A stretch of 64,000 nucleotides of DNA from Petunia secreta (taxonomy: Eukaryota > Streptophyta > Magnoliopsida > Solanales > Solanaceae): positions 28,217,501-28,281,500 of the forward strand of contig JARKIP010000038.1 in the NCBI GenBank assembly GCA_029990175.1, read 5' to 3'. Position 1 is the first letter of the stretch. Every line of letters begins with the position of its first letter. Under the pieces are notes generated by a model that saw nothing but the letters and a program-made list of their open reading frames with translations, was not told the DNA's origin and did not search any database. Below are positions 23,396 through 34,157 of the stretch, in pieces. A program made the translations under genes and the position numbers.

Positions 23396-26064
23396 TCATT
23401 CATCAGCGTCCCCGTCAGAACCTTCATCGGAGGAACTCGCTGGAAGACCAAGTTCTTCACGAGTCAATCTTACGATTGCAATGGCTTCGCTCAGCTCGGT
23501 AGGAACATCGACAGTCCGGTCTAACATCTCCCTTAGGACGTCGCGCCTTGATTCGGCAAGGATCAAATCCTTTTTCTTATCAAATTCCTCTTCAAGGTCA
23601 CGCCTTAGGATGTTAGACTCCTTCTGAAGTAGCAAGTTCCTCTCCGTTAGACTGGCAGCTTCAGCCTTTATTCCGTCATTGCTTCTTCGAAGAGCAGTCA
23701 ATTCCTCAGATTGATCAGCTAGCTCTTTGTCTTTACTCTCCAAAATAGAGTTGAGTTCGGCCAATTTCAGATCAAAGTTGGCTTCATGATCACTCAGTTG
23801 CGCGTTCAAAGCTCGGATCTGAGATTCCAACTCCGATTGACGAAGAGCATGTTCGTTCGCGCTTTCGTCAAATTTGGCTGAAAGTTCAGCATTCTTGGCC
23901 TCCGATGCCTTAAGTTTCCGATGTAACTCTTCTCCCGCCGAAGTTAGATGAACGATCTGTTCATTCAAGACTTTGGCCCCATCTTGAAGTTGGCGGATCC
24001 GATCAGCAGTCTCGATCGCCATTATGCAGTTCTGAAGGTCAATTTCAAAGTCATGAAATCTATCCAAAGCAAAGAATTTCTAAAGCAAAAAAGCTCCAAA
24101 AATAGAACTTACCCTAAAAGCGCCGTAGGAAATCTGGGAAGGCAGACTCAAATCCTCGTGTGTATTCAGCCGAGCTTGTTCCATCGGACCTATGACGTCG
24201 AAAAAGTAGTTCGCCAATTTCCTTGGGCATCTAAGCAGATCGACGTTGGCTGGCACTTCGATCTTGAGCGATCTAACGCCCCTCTTCTCGGACTCGCCTA
24301 AGGCAGCAAAAGCAGCGGCTTCTTCACTTCGAGGAAGGGGAACAATTGGATCGGCATGATCTGTATTGAAAAACGATGACCCCGTCTTCTCATCGTATTT
24401 AGATTTCATCGTCTCAATTGACCGGTCCAAAGCCGGCGCTTTCCCCTTTGCAGGATCCCTCCCTTCAAGTTCACGATCGAGGGCCTCAATCATCTCCTCT
24501 TGATTTTCAGGGACGGCGATTGAAGGAACAAGAACACCTTCCCTGCTAGGCAAGCCTCCCGAACCCGAGTTAGCATCTTCAGCGTTGGGGGAGAGATGGT
24601 AGTCGTCCACGGAAATATCCCCCTGTTCGGCCACTTTAAGCTGAATGGCCGTTTCTTGGAGTCTTTCCTTAGCTGTCCTTTTGGGACGCTGCACCAACTG
24701 ATCAGACGTTGACTCCTCCCCATGACCCTCTTCTTCGATGTCGATAACCGGAGCCACTCTTTCGGCAGCTTTCGCCGCCGCGATCGCTGAACTCGTGCCA
24801 GCAATCACATCTTCTATGGTTGGGGGCGCAGCTGATGAGCTACCCCCTTGCCCTTTTTCAACCACTACCCTGGGCAAATACTTGTTCCTCAAGTCTTGGA
24901 ATGATTTCTTCTTCTTTTTTGGGGGAGGAGCGTCATCGGGTTTTTCTCCGCCTTCGGGCTCAACTTCCTCGTCGCTTGGCTCGCCCCCAGCACCGGTGAT
25001 ACCTGAAGAAAAATTTTCTTAAGTATCGAAAAACACCAACGAAGACGGAAGTCGTAAAAACAAAAACAGTCTGAAGTTACCATGATTTTTGGCTTTGAGT
25101 GTTTTCAAAGCTGCGACCGGCTTCCAGGCTCGCTTGTCATTGGTCGTCTTCTCAAGCACCCTTATCAGCCAGGGTATGATGTCGGCAACTTGATCGAATT
25201 CAACTGCCTCAGCTGAAGATTTTCAGAGGAACTTAGATTGTGTTGCTAAAAAGCAATTCAAAAGGAAGGTAAAACAAAATACTTACGAGTCCGATTCCAG
25301 ACATTCGGCAGCGGCTCGCTTCCGGGGGCGGTCAGTTGCTCCGTGGGAATAAAAACGAAGCGCTGATCCCATCCTCGGAGATCGTCATCGTTGTCAGAGA
25401 TCAAAGCCCGCTGACCTCGTTTAGCCAAATTTATCACCCTTCCTTTATAAACTCGAGGAGAGTATATGTTGAGAATGTGACGAAGTGTCAACTCCACTTC
25501 CGCCACCTGTGCGATGTATCGCATAATTATGATCGTTCTCCATATCATCGGAGAAATTTGACCGAGGCAAATTTTGTACATCCTGCAAAATTCCTCGATG
25601 ATGTTATCGACCGGAAGGGAGAATCCGATCGTAAATGGGTAAGTCAGCACCACAAAATGACCTTCAACGTGGGTCGCCAACGTCGACTTCCTCGGAGGGC
25701 ACATCACGTCGATGTCACCCACTCTCCAACCACACTCCTCTCGAACCCGAGGAATCGCCTCCGGCGTGATCGTACAGTGAACGGAGTCGATCGGGATATT
25801 TTTCTTCTTCCCCTGCTCCGCTTCACTGATTTTACAATCGTTCTCATATGTAAATTTTTTCGGAAGGATCTCCGACCATGACTTTTTTGGACCGTAATCT
25901 TTCACTTTTCTCTCTTTCCGCTTCTTCCCCTTCTTGTCTACTGAAGGGTCAGCAATGGCGGAAGTTCGCTCCACCACCGCAGCAGACTGCGGCGGAGCCG
26001 TGGCAGTAACTGCCGTAGTAGAAGTGGTATCAACCTCTATTATGTTCTGTGATGAGGTAGACAT
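23396..26064 (-). CDS. antisense gene of Tat-like element 2 (Transposase_28-type, 4 exons, intact)
   Basis: Starts at ATG 26064 (MSTSSQNIIEV) and ends at TGA 23396-23398. GT-AG sites give exons 25287-26064, 25081-25245, 24113-25002 and 23396-24079. They sum to 2517 nt, exactly 839 codons with the stop, and every junction keeps the frame. Exon 1 has an Ala/Thr-rich start, a Lys-rich basic patch (KKGKKRKERK) and the core shared with element 1 (HVEGHFVVLTYPFTIGFSLP, FCRMYKICLG, RGWDQRFVFIP). This family is called putative gypsy-type transposon protein (Pfam Transposase_28). Exon 3 is acidic; exon 4 is a long coiled coil (Glu/Leu/Lys-rich) with an acidic end. Antisense genes in this place are known from Tat-lineage elements such as Grande, function unknown (established knowledge). 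A DNA-binding or partner-binding role is only a guess. Intactness suggests a recent or selected copy. Confidence 0.75.
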
Positions 26065-26243
26065 TGTTAGAATTCGTTGTAAAGTGAAGTTTGTAAGAAG
26101 ATTTGAAATTTATAGGAAGATTTAAGGCAGAAACAGCAAGAATCAGCGGATTAAAATGGAAGATTTTTGGGATTTGAAGAAATTTTTGCAAAACGGTTTC
26201 TTTTACAAAGTTTCAGAAGTTGTAAAGCTGGATTTGAAGCGAA

Positions 26244-26251
26244 TATTTATA
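26244..26251 (-). promoter_or_regulatory. TATA box for the antisense gene of element 2
   Basis: TATAAATA on the minus strand, about 180 bp before ATG 26064 and inside the element rather than in the LTR. The equivalent place in element 1 has CCTATAAGTACC (1068-1082). Confidence 0.5.
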
Positions 26252-26314
26252 GAGAGAAATTCATCATTGCCTCGGGAACCGTCAAAGATTGCTGCCCGCA
26301 CGATTTTTGACACG

Positions 26315-26432
26315 TGTAGCGATGGGAAGTTGAGGCGACGTTTTGACATTTCAAATTGGAGGGACACGAACGTGCCACGTGTTTTCCCGCTAAAAACTCA
26401 AATCGACTTGCCAAAAGCTTTACGAACACACT
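26315..26432 (+). repeat. right arm of the perfect 118-bp inverted repeat
   Basis: Native location of the sequence whose inverted copy is at 17634-17751. It lies between the promoter of the antisense gene and the PPT. The match stops at both ends: 26314 and 26433 no longer pair with 17752 and 17633. Confidence 0.9.
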
Positions 26433-26435
26433 TGG

Positions 26436-26452
26436 CAAGTGGGGGGACTATC
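26436..26452 (+). other. polypurine tract of element 2
   Basis: AAGTGGGGGGACTATC immediately before the LTR start TGTATTGG. The same motif borders the LTR of element 1 (832-849). Confidence 0.75.
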
Positions 26453-27569
26453 TGTATTGGTCGGTTTTCTGTCCGATCACGAAAGAAGCAAACTCGATCG
26501 TATGCAACATGCGGACTCACTTCGAAAGTTATGAGATCGGAAAGAATCTGCTTCGGTTTGGTTTCGTTCGGTTATGCGATGTTGATCGGATAAAATCGGA
26601 GACAACATTATTGTAGATCAGATTAACTGACCCTCATCTCTAAAATATCGGAACAGATAAGGCGAATTTAGTGGAGCAGATGACGACGTGCAACAGTGGG
26701 ATGAGAAACGTGGGGGAGTGGAAGTCTGCTAGGGTTTGGGGATTCTCCTCCATTTCAACCTATAAATAGGGCCTTATATTTTCATTTGAGGACACGTTCA
26801 TCTGAGCAAATATTATTCTATTCTCCAAAACCATTATTCTCTTGTCAAGAAAATAGTCAACAGTGTCTTTTACCTTTGTCAATTTGTTACGTCAAAGATC
26901 ATCATTGTATTTAAAGCTTCGATCGTGATTTGGTTCAAACGTGGAGGGAGACCTGTTCTTTCCATTGAAGCAACATCCATCGATCCATCAAATACAATAA
27001 GCCTTTACTGCTTTGATTATTTATTTGTTGCTTGCTTCGTTTAGATCTGCATTTATCTTGATCGTAACATCTTTTGCCTGTTAATCTGTGTTTAATTTAA
27101 ACAATCTGTTATCGTCACTCATTTGGCAACTAATCGATTTGTTCATCGGATCCATTGTTCGATTAAATTTGTTCATTCGCCATTGTTTTACGTTTATTCA
27201 TTTCACTTGGTTTTCATCGTATTGCTGTTATTTTCATCGACTCAAGTATCATAACCGTGTTCGGATAACTGCGCATCTTGATAAAACGAAGTCATCTCAT
27301 CGTATATCACTATCCTTTTACTTAGTTCGAACTTGTTTGACAGCATTTATATCCTTGCCTGACATCGGATTTAATTGACATCGAATTTACTTGATACCGA
27401 ATTTACTTGACATCGATTTTACAATTGCTTCCACATCAAACTCTTGAGGTCGATTAATTCGTTCACGTAAACTATCTATCAAACGATCAAATTGAGATAT
27501 AAAACGGTCGCCTTAGACAACTAAATATAAATCTAATTGTAAAACCCGATATATTTTTTGGGAAATACA
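26453..27569 (+). repeat. 3' LTR of Tat-like element 2
   Basis: Begins TGTATTGG directly after the PPT and has a TATA box (TATAAATAGG) at 26760-26769 that would drive plus-strand transcription. The right end is placed at ...AAATACA (27569), because it mirrors the TGTAT start and because composition changes to plain A/T soon after. The end is uncertain; an alternative ATACA at about 26993 would give a 541-bp LTR. No partner LTR exists at the left side of this copy. Confidence 0.55.
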
Positions 27570-28227
27570 TAGACAAAGTTTAATTAAAAGATTAAGTGAA
27601 TTTGTATTTCTTAAAAAACACTTAAATACATTTTGTAACAATCACATATGTTGGTATATAATTTTGTTTTAATTTAAGATCGTCTAACATTTTTATCAAA
27701 TATAAAATATTCGTTTATATTTTAAAATATTTAATCTCTTACTAAAGAATAACATTGTTTTCGTTTAATGAAATTTTCTGTAAAAATTTAATAATATAAT
27801 ATTTAATTATTATTTTATGTATTATTATAGTTTTAAAATAAAGTATATTATGTTGAAAAACCAAACATTCTTAATAATTTAATATTCAGGTCTAGTGACA
27901 ACATCTTAATATTCAGATATATATTCAGATTAATACGTCTTAATCTTATTAAAAACAAATGGCCCTAATTTTCTTCCATTTCCTGCAACCGAGGACTGCT
28001 TGGTGTGTCAAATATCAAACATATTAAAACTAAAACTTTTCTTTCAAAAAAAAGTTGAAAAAATTATCTCAAAACTTCAAAACCTCATACATTAACTTGT
28101 ATATGGTAAATGTAGGACAAAAAGAAAAAGATAATGCATAACAAATGGCAATGAGAGTGACATCGACCATTCTGAATTTCATCTTCCTAACATAAGCTTT
28201 TCTGAATTTCATTAGACAAAAGTTTGT
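27570..28227. other. AT-rich intergenic, 3' side of the P450
   Basis: A/T-rich sequence with no ORF or repeat that I can name. It contains the 3' untranslated region of the minus-strand P450, whose stop is at 28228-28230. Confidence 0.5.
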
Positions 28228-30636
28228 TTACAGTGGATGAAGCATGATCTGAACTCCTTGTTTAGGGCGGACAGAGAGAAGCACTGTGGGCAAGTGATTA
28301 TAATTTGGTGAAAGAGTGAACCTATAACGCTGCAGGATCATAGAGAGTGCTATCTTGACCTCCATTATTGCAAAACTCGAGCCAACACATTTTCTAACAC
28401 CAAAGCCGAAAGCTAAAAAGGCCATCAATTGGTTCCTTGTTGCTTTAGCCACTCCATCAGCAAATCTCTCTGGCTTGAAAAGGTGAGCGTCTTCTCCCCA
28501 TATTTCACAACTATGGTGAACTGAAATAGGTGGAATGTTAATATCAATTCCTGCCGGAAGTGTAAGCTCCCCCAATCTTGTTTTTCTCGTCACTTGTTTT
28601 GCCATATCGATCACTGGCGGATAAAGCCTCAGGCTCTCATTTAGTACCATGCCCACCTACAAGTAATGCCAGAGAAAAATATGGTATAACTTCTAGGGTG
28701 TTGACAAAATGAGAGAAGAGAAGATGTATCTTTCTTGGCCATTTATACAAGCTATGACTACATGAGCAATTGTGATTAAGCATATACGAATCCAAAATCT
28801 AAAGTCAGTGTATTCAGAATAAGTGACCATATACACACATAACTTTTAGTGCATAATTAGAACCGAAAAATATGAGGTTATGTTAAAATAACAAAACTTG
28901 CCTGGGACTTGCTTCTGGGATTAAACATGTGTAAATAATTTGGCCAGCCAAAAAATTATATGTTGAAAGATTGAGTAAAGCAATTTGAGTTCTTACAATC
29001 TCTAGTCTTGAAATACTATCTGTATTTGGATTTTCTTGGCCGAAGAGTTCAAGAACTTCTTTTCTAGCTTTCTCCTGCCAATCAGTGTGGATTGCTAGTA
29101 GAAGTACAGTCCAACTTAGAGAATTGGTGGTTGTTTCATGTCCAGCAAAATAGAATGTTTTACATTCATCGATGATGTCGTCCAGTGAGATTCTTGTTTT
29201 CTCATCAGCACCATGGTGAGCCTTCAAAAGTGATCCAAGAAAATCACTTCCATAGTTGTCTGTTTGTCCTGTCTTAACATTGTCTTCTCTTTTCTTTATC
29301 ATTAACATGATCGAGTCACAAAGAGCTTCTCGAATCTTGTCTGATTCTATATCCCCAGATGTCCTGATAAATTTACTATGAAGGTGCAAGAGCAGCTATA
29401 TGTTAAAAGAATGATATAAACTATAAATTGATGTAAACTAAGAATTTTAATTTCTTGTCATACCCTATTATTGGAATCCTATACTCAGCAAAGCTCATGT
29501 AAAAGAGTAGAGTTAATTTCCCCAACATTTGGAATATATGCTTCCCCTCCAAGTAGCTGCTTCCAAAAGCAGTTTTAGATATGATCTCTGAGCTCAAAAG
29601 CGTGAATTGTTGGTAAACTTCAATCTCTTTACCTTCATAACATTTCCATGTATTCAACATTGCTTCCACACTTCCAATCATTGCTGGAATCATGTCCTGA
29701 ATTGCATAATAACACTAGGTATTAAGTGCGCTCATTCTGAATCTATTGACTCTTAATGTTCGATTCGCCTCTATGATCAATTAATATTAATAAAATCTAG
29801 GAGACACACCTTCAAGTTTTGCGCATGAAAAGCATAGTCAGAAACTTTTCGAAGTTTTGACCATTTTTGACCTTCTGAAAAAATAATTCCATTGCCAAAT
29901 AAAGTCTTTAAAGGACCACTAACTTTACGCTTAGCAAATGAACCCTCCTTGTTGTTAAGAATTTCTTTGATCAAGTCAACATCAGTTACAACCAATTCTG
30001 GATTAGATCCATGCCATATAATAAAAGTCTTTCCTGATACATAAATTCAAAGCAAAAAAATAGTTAATTGGCATTTAGTAAAAGTTAGTAATTGAAAAAT
30101 GTTATTCCCTCTGTCCCATTTTGTTTGTCATAGTTACTGTTTCGAGAGTCAAACTTTTTAAATTTGACAGTAAATTAGGACATAAAATCTTTAACTTTTT
30201 TTAAATAAAATTTAAATATTTGAAAACTACATGAAAAGTACTATAAATCAAAATAAATTACAACTCAAAATATTTAAAAGATATATATAAAGATTACGGT
30301 CAAAGATAAACTCATTTGACCCTCGATAACCGAACTACGGCAAACAAAATGGGACGGAGGGAGTATATACTTACCATACAACTTGGTTCCTGAGTAGTAA
30401 TGAGGTTGTAATTTAGGAAATATGTCATGCGAAAGCTCCTTGGAAGAAGTATTGGATTTCATTTCCATGTCTCCAATTTCTCTATTTTTTCCACTAGGAA
30501 ACTTGTATGGAGTACCTTTGATTCCCTGTGCATTCATAAACTTTTGTAGGGAAAGTGGATACCACCATGATTTGTATAAGTACCTTGAAAGAACCAAGAG
30601 TACTGAGCCAAACAAAACAAAGAAAGTTGCTATCAT
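28228..30636 (-). CDS. cytochrome P450, CYP72 clan, CYP749A-like
   Basis: Five exons with GT-AG introns: 30375-30636, 29810-30033, 29464-29696, 28997-29375 and 28228-28656. They total 1527 nt (508 aa plus stop) and join in frame. The N-terminus MIATFFVLFGSVLLVLSRYLY is a membrane anchor that would hold the enzyme on the ER. Hallmarks: oxygen-binding I-helix AGHETT (exon 4), K-helix ESLR, PERF, and the heme loop FGFGVRKCVG with the Cys ligand (exon 5). Length and exon number fit the CYP72 clan, and overall wording is closest to the CYP749A family as I remember it. CYP72-clan enzymes oxidise non-aromatic molecules such as terpenoids and hormones; the substrate here cannot be told. An upstream in-frame extension to 30711 has no Met, so ATG 30636 is chosen. 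No frame damage is seen. Intron 1 is mostly a MITE. Confidence 0.9.
30105..30363. mobile_element. Stowaway-like MITE in intron 1 of the P450
   Basis: 259 bp with inverted ends TTCCCTCTGTCCCATTTTG and CAAAATGGGACGGAGGGAG, flanked by TA on both sides (30103-30104, 30364-30365). It fills about three quarters of the 341-bp intron 1, with one end 11 bp from the splice donor at 30374. Confidence 0.85.
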
Positions 30637-32296
30637 GGTTTCTAAAGTTTCAACAAGAACTCTCTGCTTTTTGTTCTCTACAATGAATTTTGGACAAACT
30701 GTTCTTGTCAAATTTATGGTTTCCTAGTGCTAGGCATACCATGTTGATGTAAAGTGTGAAATCCTGGGGAACAGTGAAAATAATGCATCACTTTGATGAC
30801 ACGTTCACTTGGTCTCGTAACTCGTAGAAATTTGGAAAAATTAAATAGAGTATAACTTTATGTACTTTTATTACAAAATATATAAATATTTTCAAAACTT
30901 ACAAAAATAGCAACATTCTTGTTTTTTGCTACAAAAAATAGCAGAATGTATTTAAAAAGAAAAGAAAATATAATTTTAAAAAAAATAAATCTAATCCTAT
31001 ATTTATGCACCCAATATTTTTCTCTCACCTCAAAATCATTTATTAAAAATTGACAATCGGCATACGTAAGAAACAATAGTAATACAATACACATATAATA
31101 GTCATATAATACACATACAATAGCCATACAATATACATACTATACACATACACCATACGATAGACATACAAAAGACATACAATAGAATTAGTAATTGGGT
31201 AGTTGTAATCCCAAAAAAGTAGGAACGGATGAAAAGACATGCCTATAATTATGGGCGATTTTGGTGCAGGGTGTATTTTCAAATTTATTGAGTAAATTTT
31301 TTTTTAATAACTTGTATATATATAATGTTAAAAAAGTATTATTATACCTGAAAAGTGACATAATATTGCTATTTTACTGTAAACCTGCTACTATGTTTGT
31401 ATATTTGTATAATTTAGCCTAGAAATTTCATGGGGTAGCCTCTTTGCTACCATTTAAGTAGGAGTCACTTTCTAAAGAATATTTAATACATAGCCACTTA
31501 AGCTCAAACCGTGGGTCTGAAAATTGAGGTTTTTAACTTTAGTTGGCGTAACTTCGCAACAAAAGTCTGACTGAAAATTTTATTTAGTGGCATTGGCTAG
31601 CGTACACTAGCGCTTAATGCCGTGCAGAAGAAGTGTTTTTTTAGGGATTTTTACCTTATGTATTTTTTAAATTCAAAATATTTACAAGTCATATATATTA
31701 CTGTATTATATTATCCATAAAATTAACAGTGTTTATCCAATCTACCCAATTATTACTGTATATCTTTATTATACCTTATGGACATATATCTTTATGGTAT
31801 ACTGCATAAATTATGGTATACAAGTCTGGATGGGTAGAATAATTACATAATTTATGGGTAAAACTGATAAATATAAAATTTACGAATAAGAATGAATAAA
31901 TATTTTAATTTTAATAAATATTTTCGTAAATTTCTCTTTTTTAGCCTTTAAAATAACCAGCGGGGATATTTTTGACTGAAAAGCCCCACCGCCAACAAGT
32001 GCTTCCAAATTCTAGCGGCGAAAAGTTGAAACATAAAGTAGTAGGAACTTTCAAAAGCAAATTGTGGAACAGATTCCATTATTCTAATAGTAAGTTTTAG
32101 ATCTCTGTGAATTGATCACGTGCCATGGTCAACTAATAATGACATAGTACTAGTGTATCAATCATCTCCTTTCTTTATAATTCCCTAGATAGAGAAGGTG
32201 AAAAAGTGTTTGTTCATCCATTTTTCAAAAATATATTTTACCTTTTTTTCAAAACTTGAGGCATGACTTTTACATTCAATACTTTCTTAAAAACTA
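30637..32296. other. P450 upstream region made of old repeats
   Basis: 30712-30798 is the short module also seen at 17160 and 59422. 30799-30830, 31424-31640 and 31965-32215 match 60033-60330, 60750-60820 and 63160-63260 in the same order. 31068-31180 is a degenerate tandem of CATACAATAG and ACATATAAT words. A clear TATA box for the P450 was not identified, so its promoter may lie in repeat-derived sequence. Confidence 0.5.
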
Positions 32297-33628
32297 CTCC
32301 CTCCGTTTCAAAAAGATTGTCATAGTTTGACTTGGAGCGGAGTTTAAGAAATGTAGTTTGACTTATGCCAAATCACCTAAATATATATGAATTGTCCATT
32401 ATACCCTTAAGGGTCCAATAGTCAAACCTTTTAATGTAAAACAGTAAAAAGGACTAGAAAGTTAAAAATTAACATGTCCCTTTCACTAAAACTTTTTAGT
32501 GATTACTGATATATTAGAGCGGTAAAATTTTCATTCTTCTTTGTGGCGCCAAAAGTTTTCATTGCCAACGAAGCTATAGCTCAACTTCAAGGTGTACGCG
32601 ACAACAATGAAGCTATAGCTGAACATTGTTAATATATAACCTCTCTCTGTTTTTGTGCAACTTTTCTCCTTGTTAAGAGACATGTACTTAAAGAAGTGTA
32701 GCTCCAAAGGTTGCTTTGTTCTTTTTGTTTACTGTTTTGGCAATCTGGTTAATTTTCACTTTGGTAAGGTGATGTTTAAAAGGAAAATTCCTAGTTGAAA
32801 TTAATTTTTGGTTCCTTCAACTTTTTCCTTAAAGTATTTTGTACTAGCAGATATGTGTATTGTTTGTCTTTTGTAATCTTAAAATTGTTTGACTCATGTA
32901 ATTTTTGTGTTGTGTTGTCTATTTAAGCTACTTGAGGACTTATGACATGAAATTAAAGATTACATTTGAGTTGCTTTTCTTTGACTTGAGATGCTAAAAA
33001 TCATTTTGTTGGAGAGGAGAGTGCAGTTGTCCTCTATAACCCTTATGGTTAAGGAATTGCTGATTTTTGACCTCTTGCAATCTTTAAATATTTAGACTCG
33101 AGCAAATGCTGATTTTTGCAAATTGATTGGTGTTATTCATGACTATAGATTTTATGGTTGGTTATTTTGTGACTATTGTTGAATTATGTTGCTTTATATC
33201 TTCAATGGGTCCTTACCAAAAGAAAAATGCATCTTCAGTGGGAGTAGTGGCTTGGGGTTAAAAAATGGAGCAGCATAAAAAGTTTATAACATGGTTTGCA
33301 ATTAACCAAATTCAGCGGAAGATGAGTAGAATTGCAGCAAAAGAGTGAAAGAACAGAAGGGGGAAAAGGAAAATCTTGAGAAATGTATGAAAGAGGTCTG
33401 ACACGTTTGTAGCTTGACTTTTAAACGTTTGATCTTTTTACTGTGGTAAAATAATTATAGAATGGTTACTTTTAGATCTAGTGGGGTCTATTCCCCTTTT
33501 CAAAAGAAATTATAGTAAGGGTAATATTGGAATGCTAAAAGTAAAAGGTTACCAAATTTAGAATTGTGACAATCTTTTTGGAACGGACTAAAAAGGAAAC
33601 TGTGACAATCTTTTTGGAACGGAGGGAG
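32297..33628. mobile_element. long Stowaway/mariner-type non-autonomous element
   Basis: 1332 bp with ends CTCCCTCCGTTTCAAAAAGA and the inverted TCTTTTTGGAACGGAGGGAG, flanked by TA. The right terminus is doubled: GTGACAATCTTTTTGGAACG occurs at about 33565 and again at 33602. It is much longer than a usual Stowaway MITE and has no transposase. A short coding-like stretch at about 32568-32635 (two related AATGAAGCTATAGCT words) may be captured sequence. Confidence 0.7.
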
Positions 33629-34157
33629 TAATAAAATGCCCCAATACTCTACAAATTTTTATATCTATAAACTTACTTGATATAAAATAGAAGATATGTT
33701 AGACTCTCTATAAGCTTACCTGATATAAAGTAGCAGATATGTGTTTATGGAACTTAACGTTTATGTAACTAAAGTATTGTTTATTAACAAGTTCAGATTT
33801 AATTTATTTGATCAATTAGTACAAAAAACAAGAGCTAACTATAGCAGGGAGCCTTGGCAACGTGCCAAGGAGAATATCTTAAGCTTAGTCACATAGATAG
33901 GATACTACTACTGAAGGCAATATACAATAGCTTCCACAAGCCATTCTTGAGCTACAAAACACAGCTAGTACACCTTGAATACACACTTGAATTACACCTT
34001 GCTACATTTCCACTCACCTCCAACACTTCGGCTCGTTGAAAACAAAAGAACAAAAATAAAATAGAAGAAAAATGGAAGCCACTACAGTACAACATGCTTG
34101 TGCAAGTATCCAATTTTAAATATAATTAAGCTAATGTAATATTAAATTTTAAAAATA
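33629..34157. other. no gene seen
   Basis: A/T-rich sequence between the Stowaway-like element and the Harbinger coding region. GAGCCTTGGCAACGTGCCAAGG at 33851 is a small hairpin (CCTTGGCA and TGCCAAGG arms). I found no left terminus of the Harbinger element here. Confidence 0.4.

Noticed and set aside
23948..26125. Plus-strand ORFs opposite the element 2 antisense gene (for example 25336-25881)
   Set aside because: They are shadows of conserved minus-strand exons and match no protein family.
30637..30711. N-terminal extension of the P450 ORF
   Set aside because: It has no Met, does not look like a membrane anchor, and runs toward a repeat module. ATG 30636 gives a normal P450 N-terminus.
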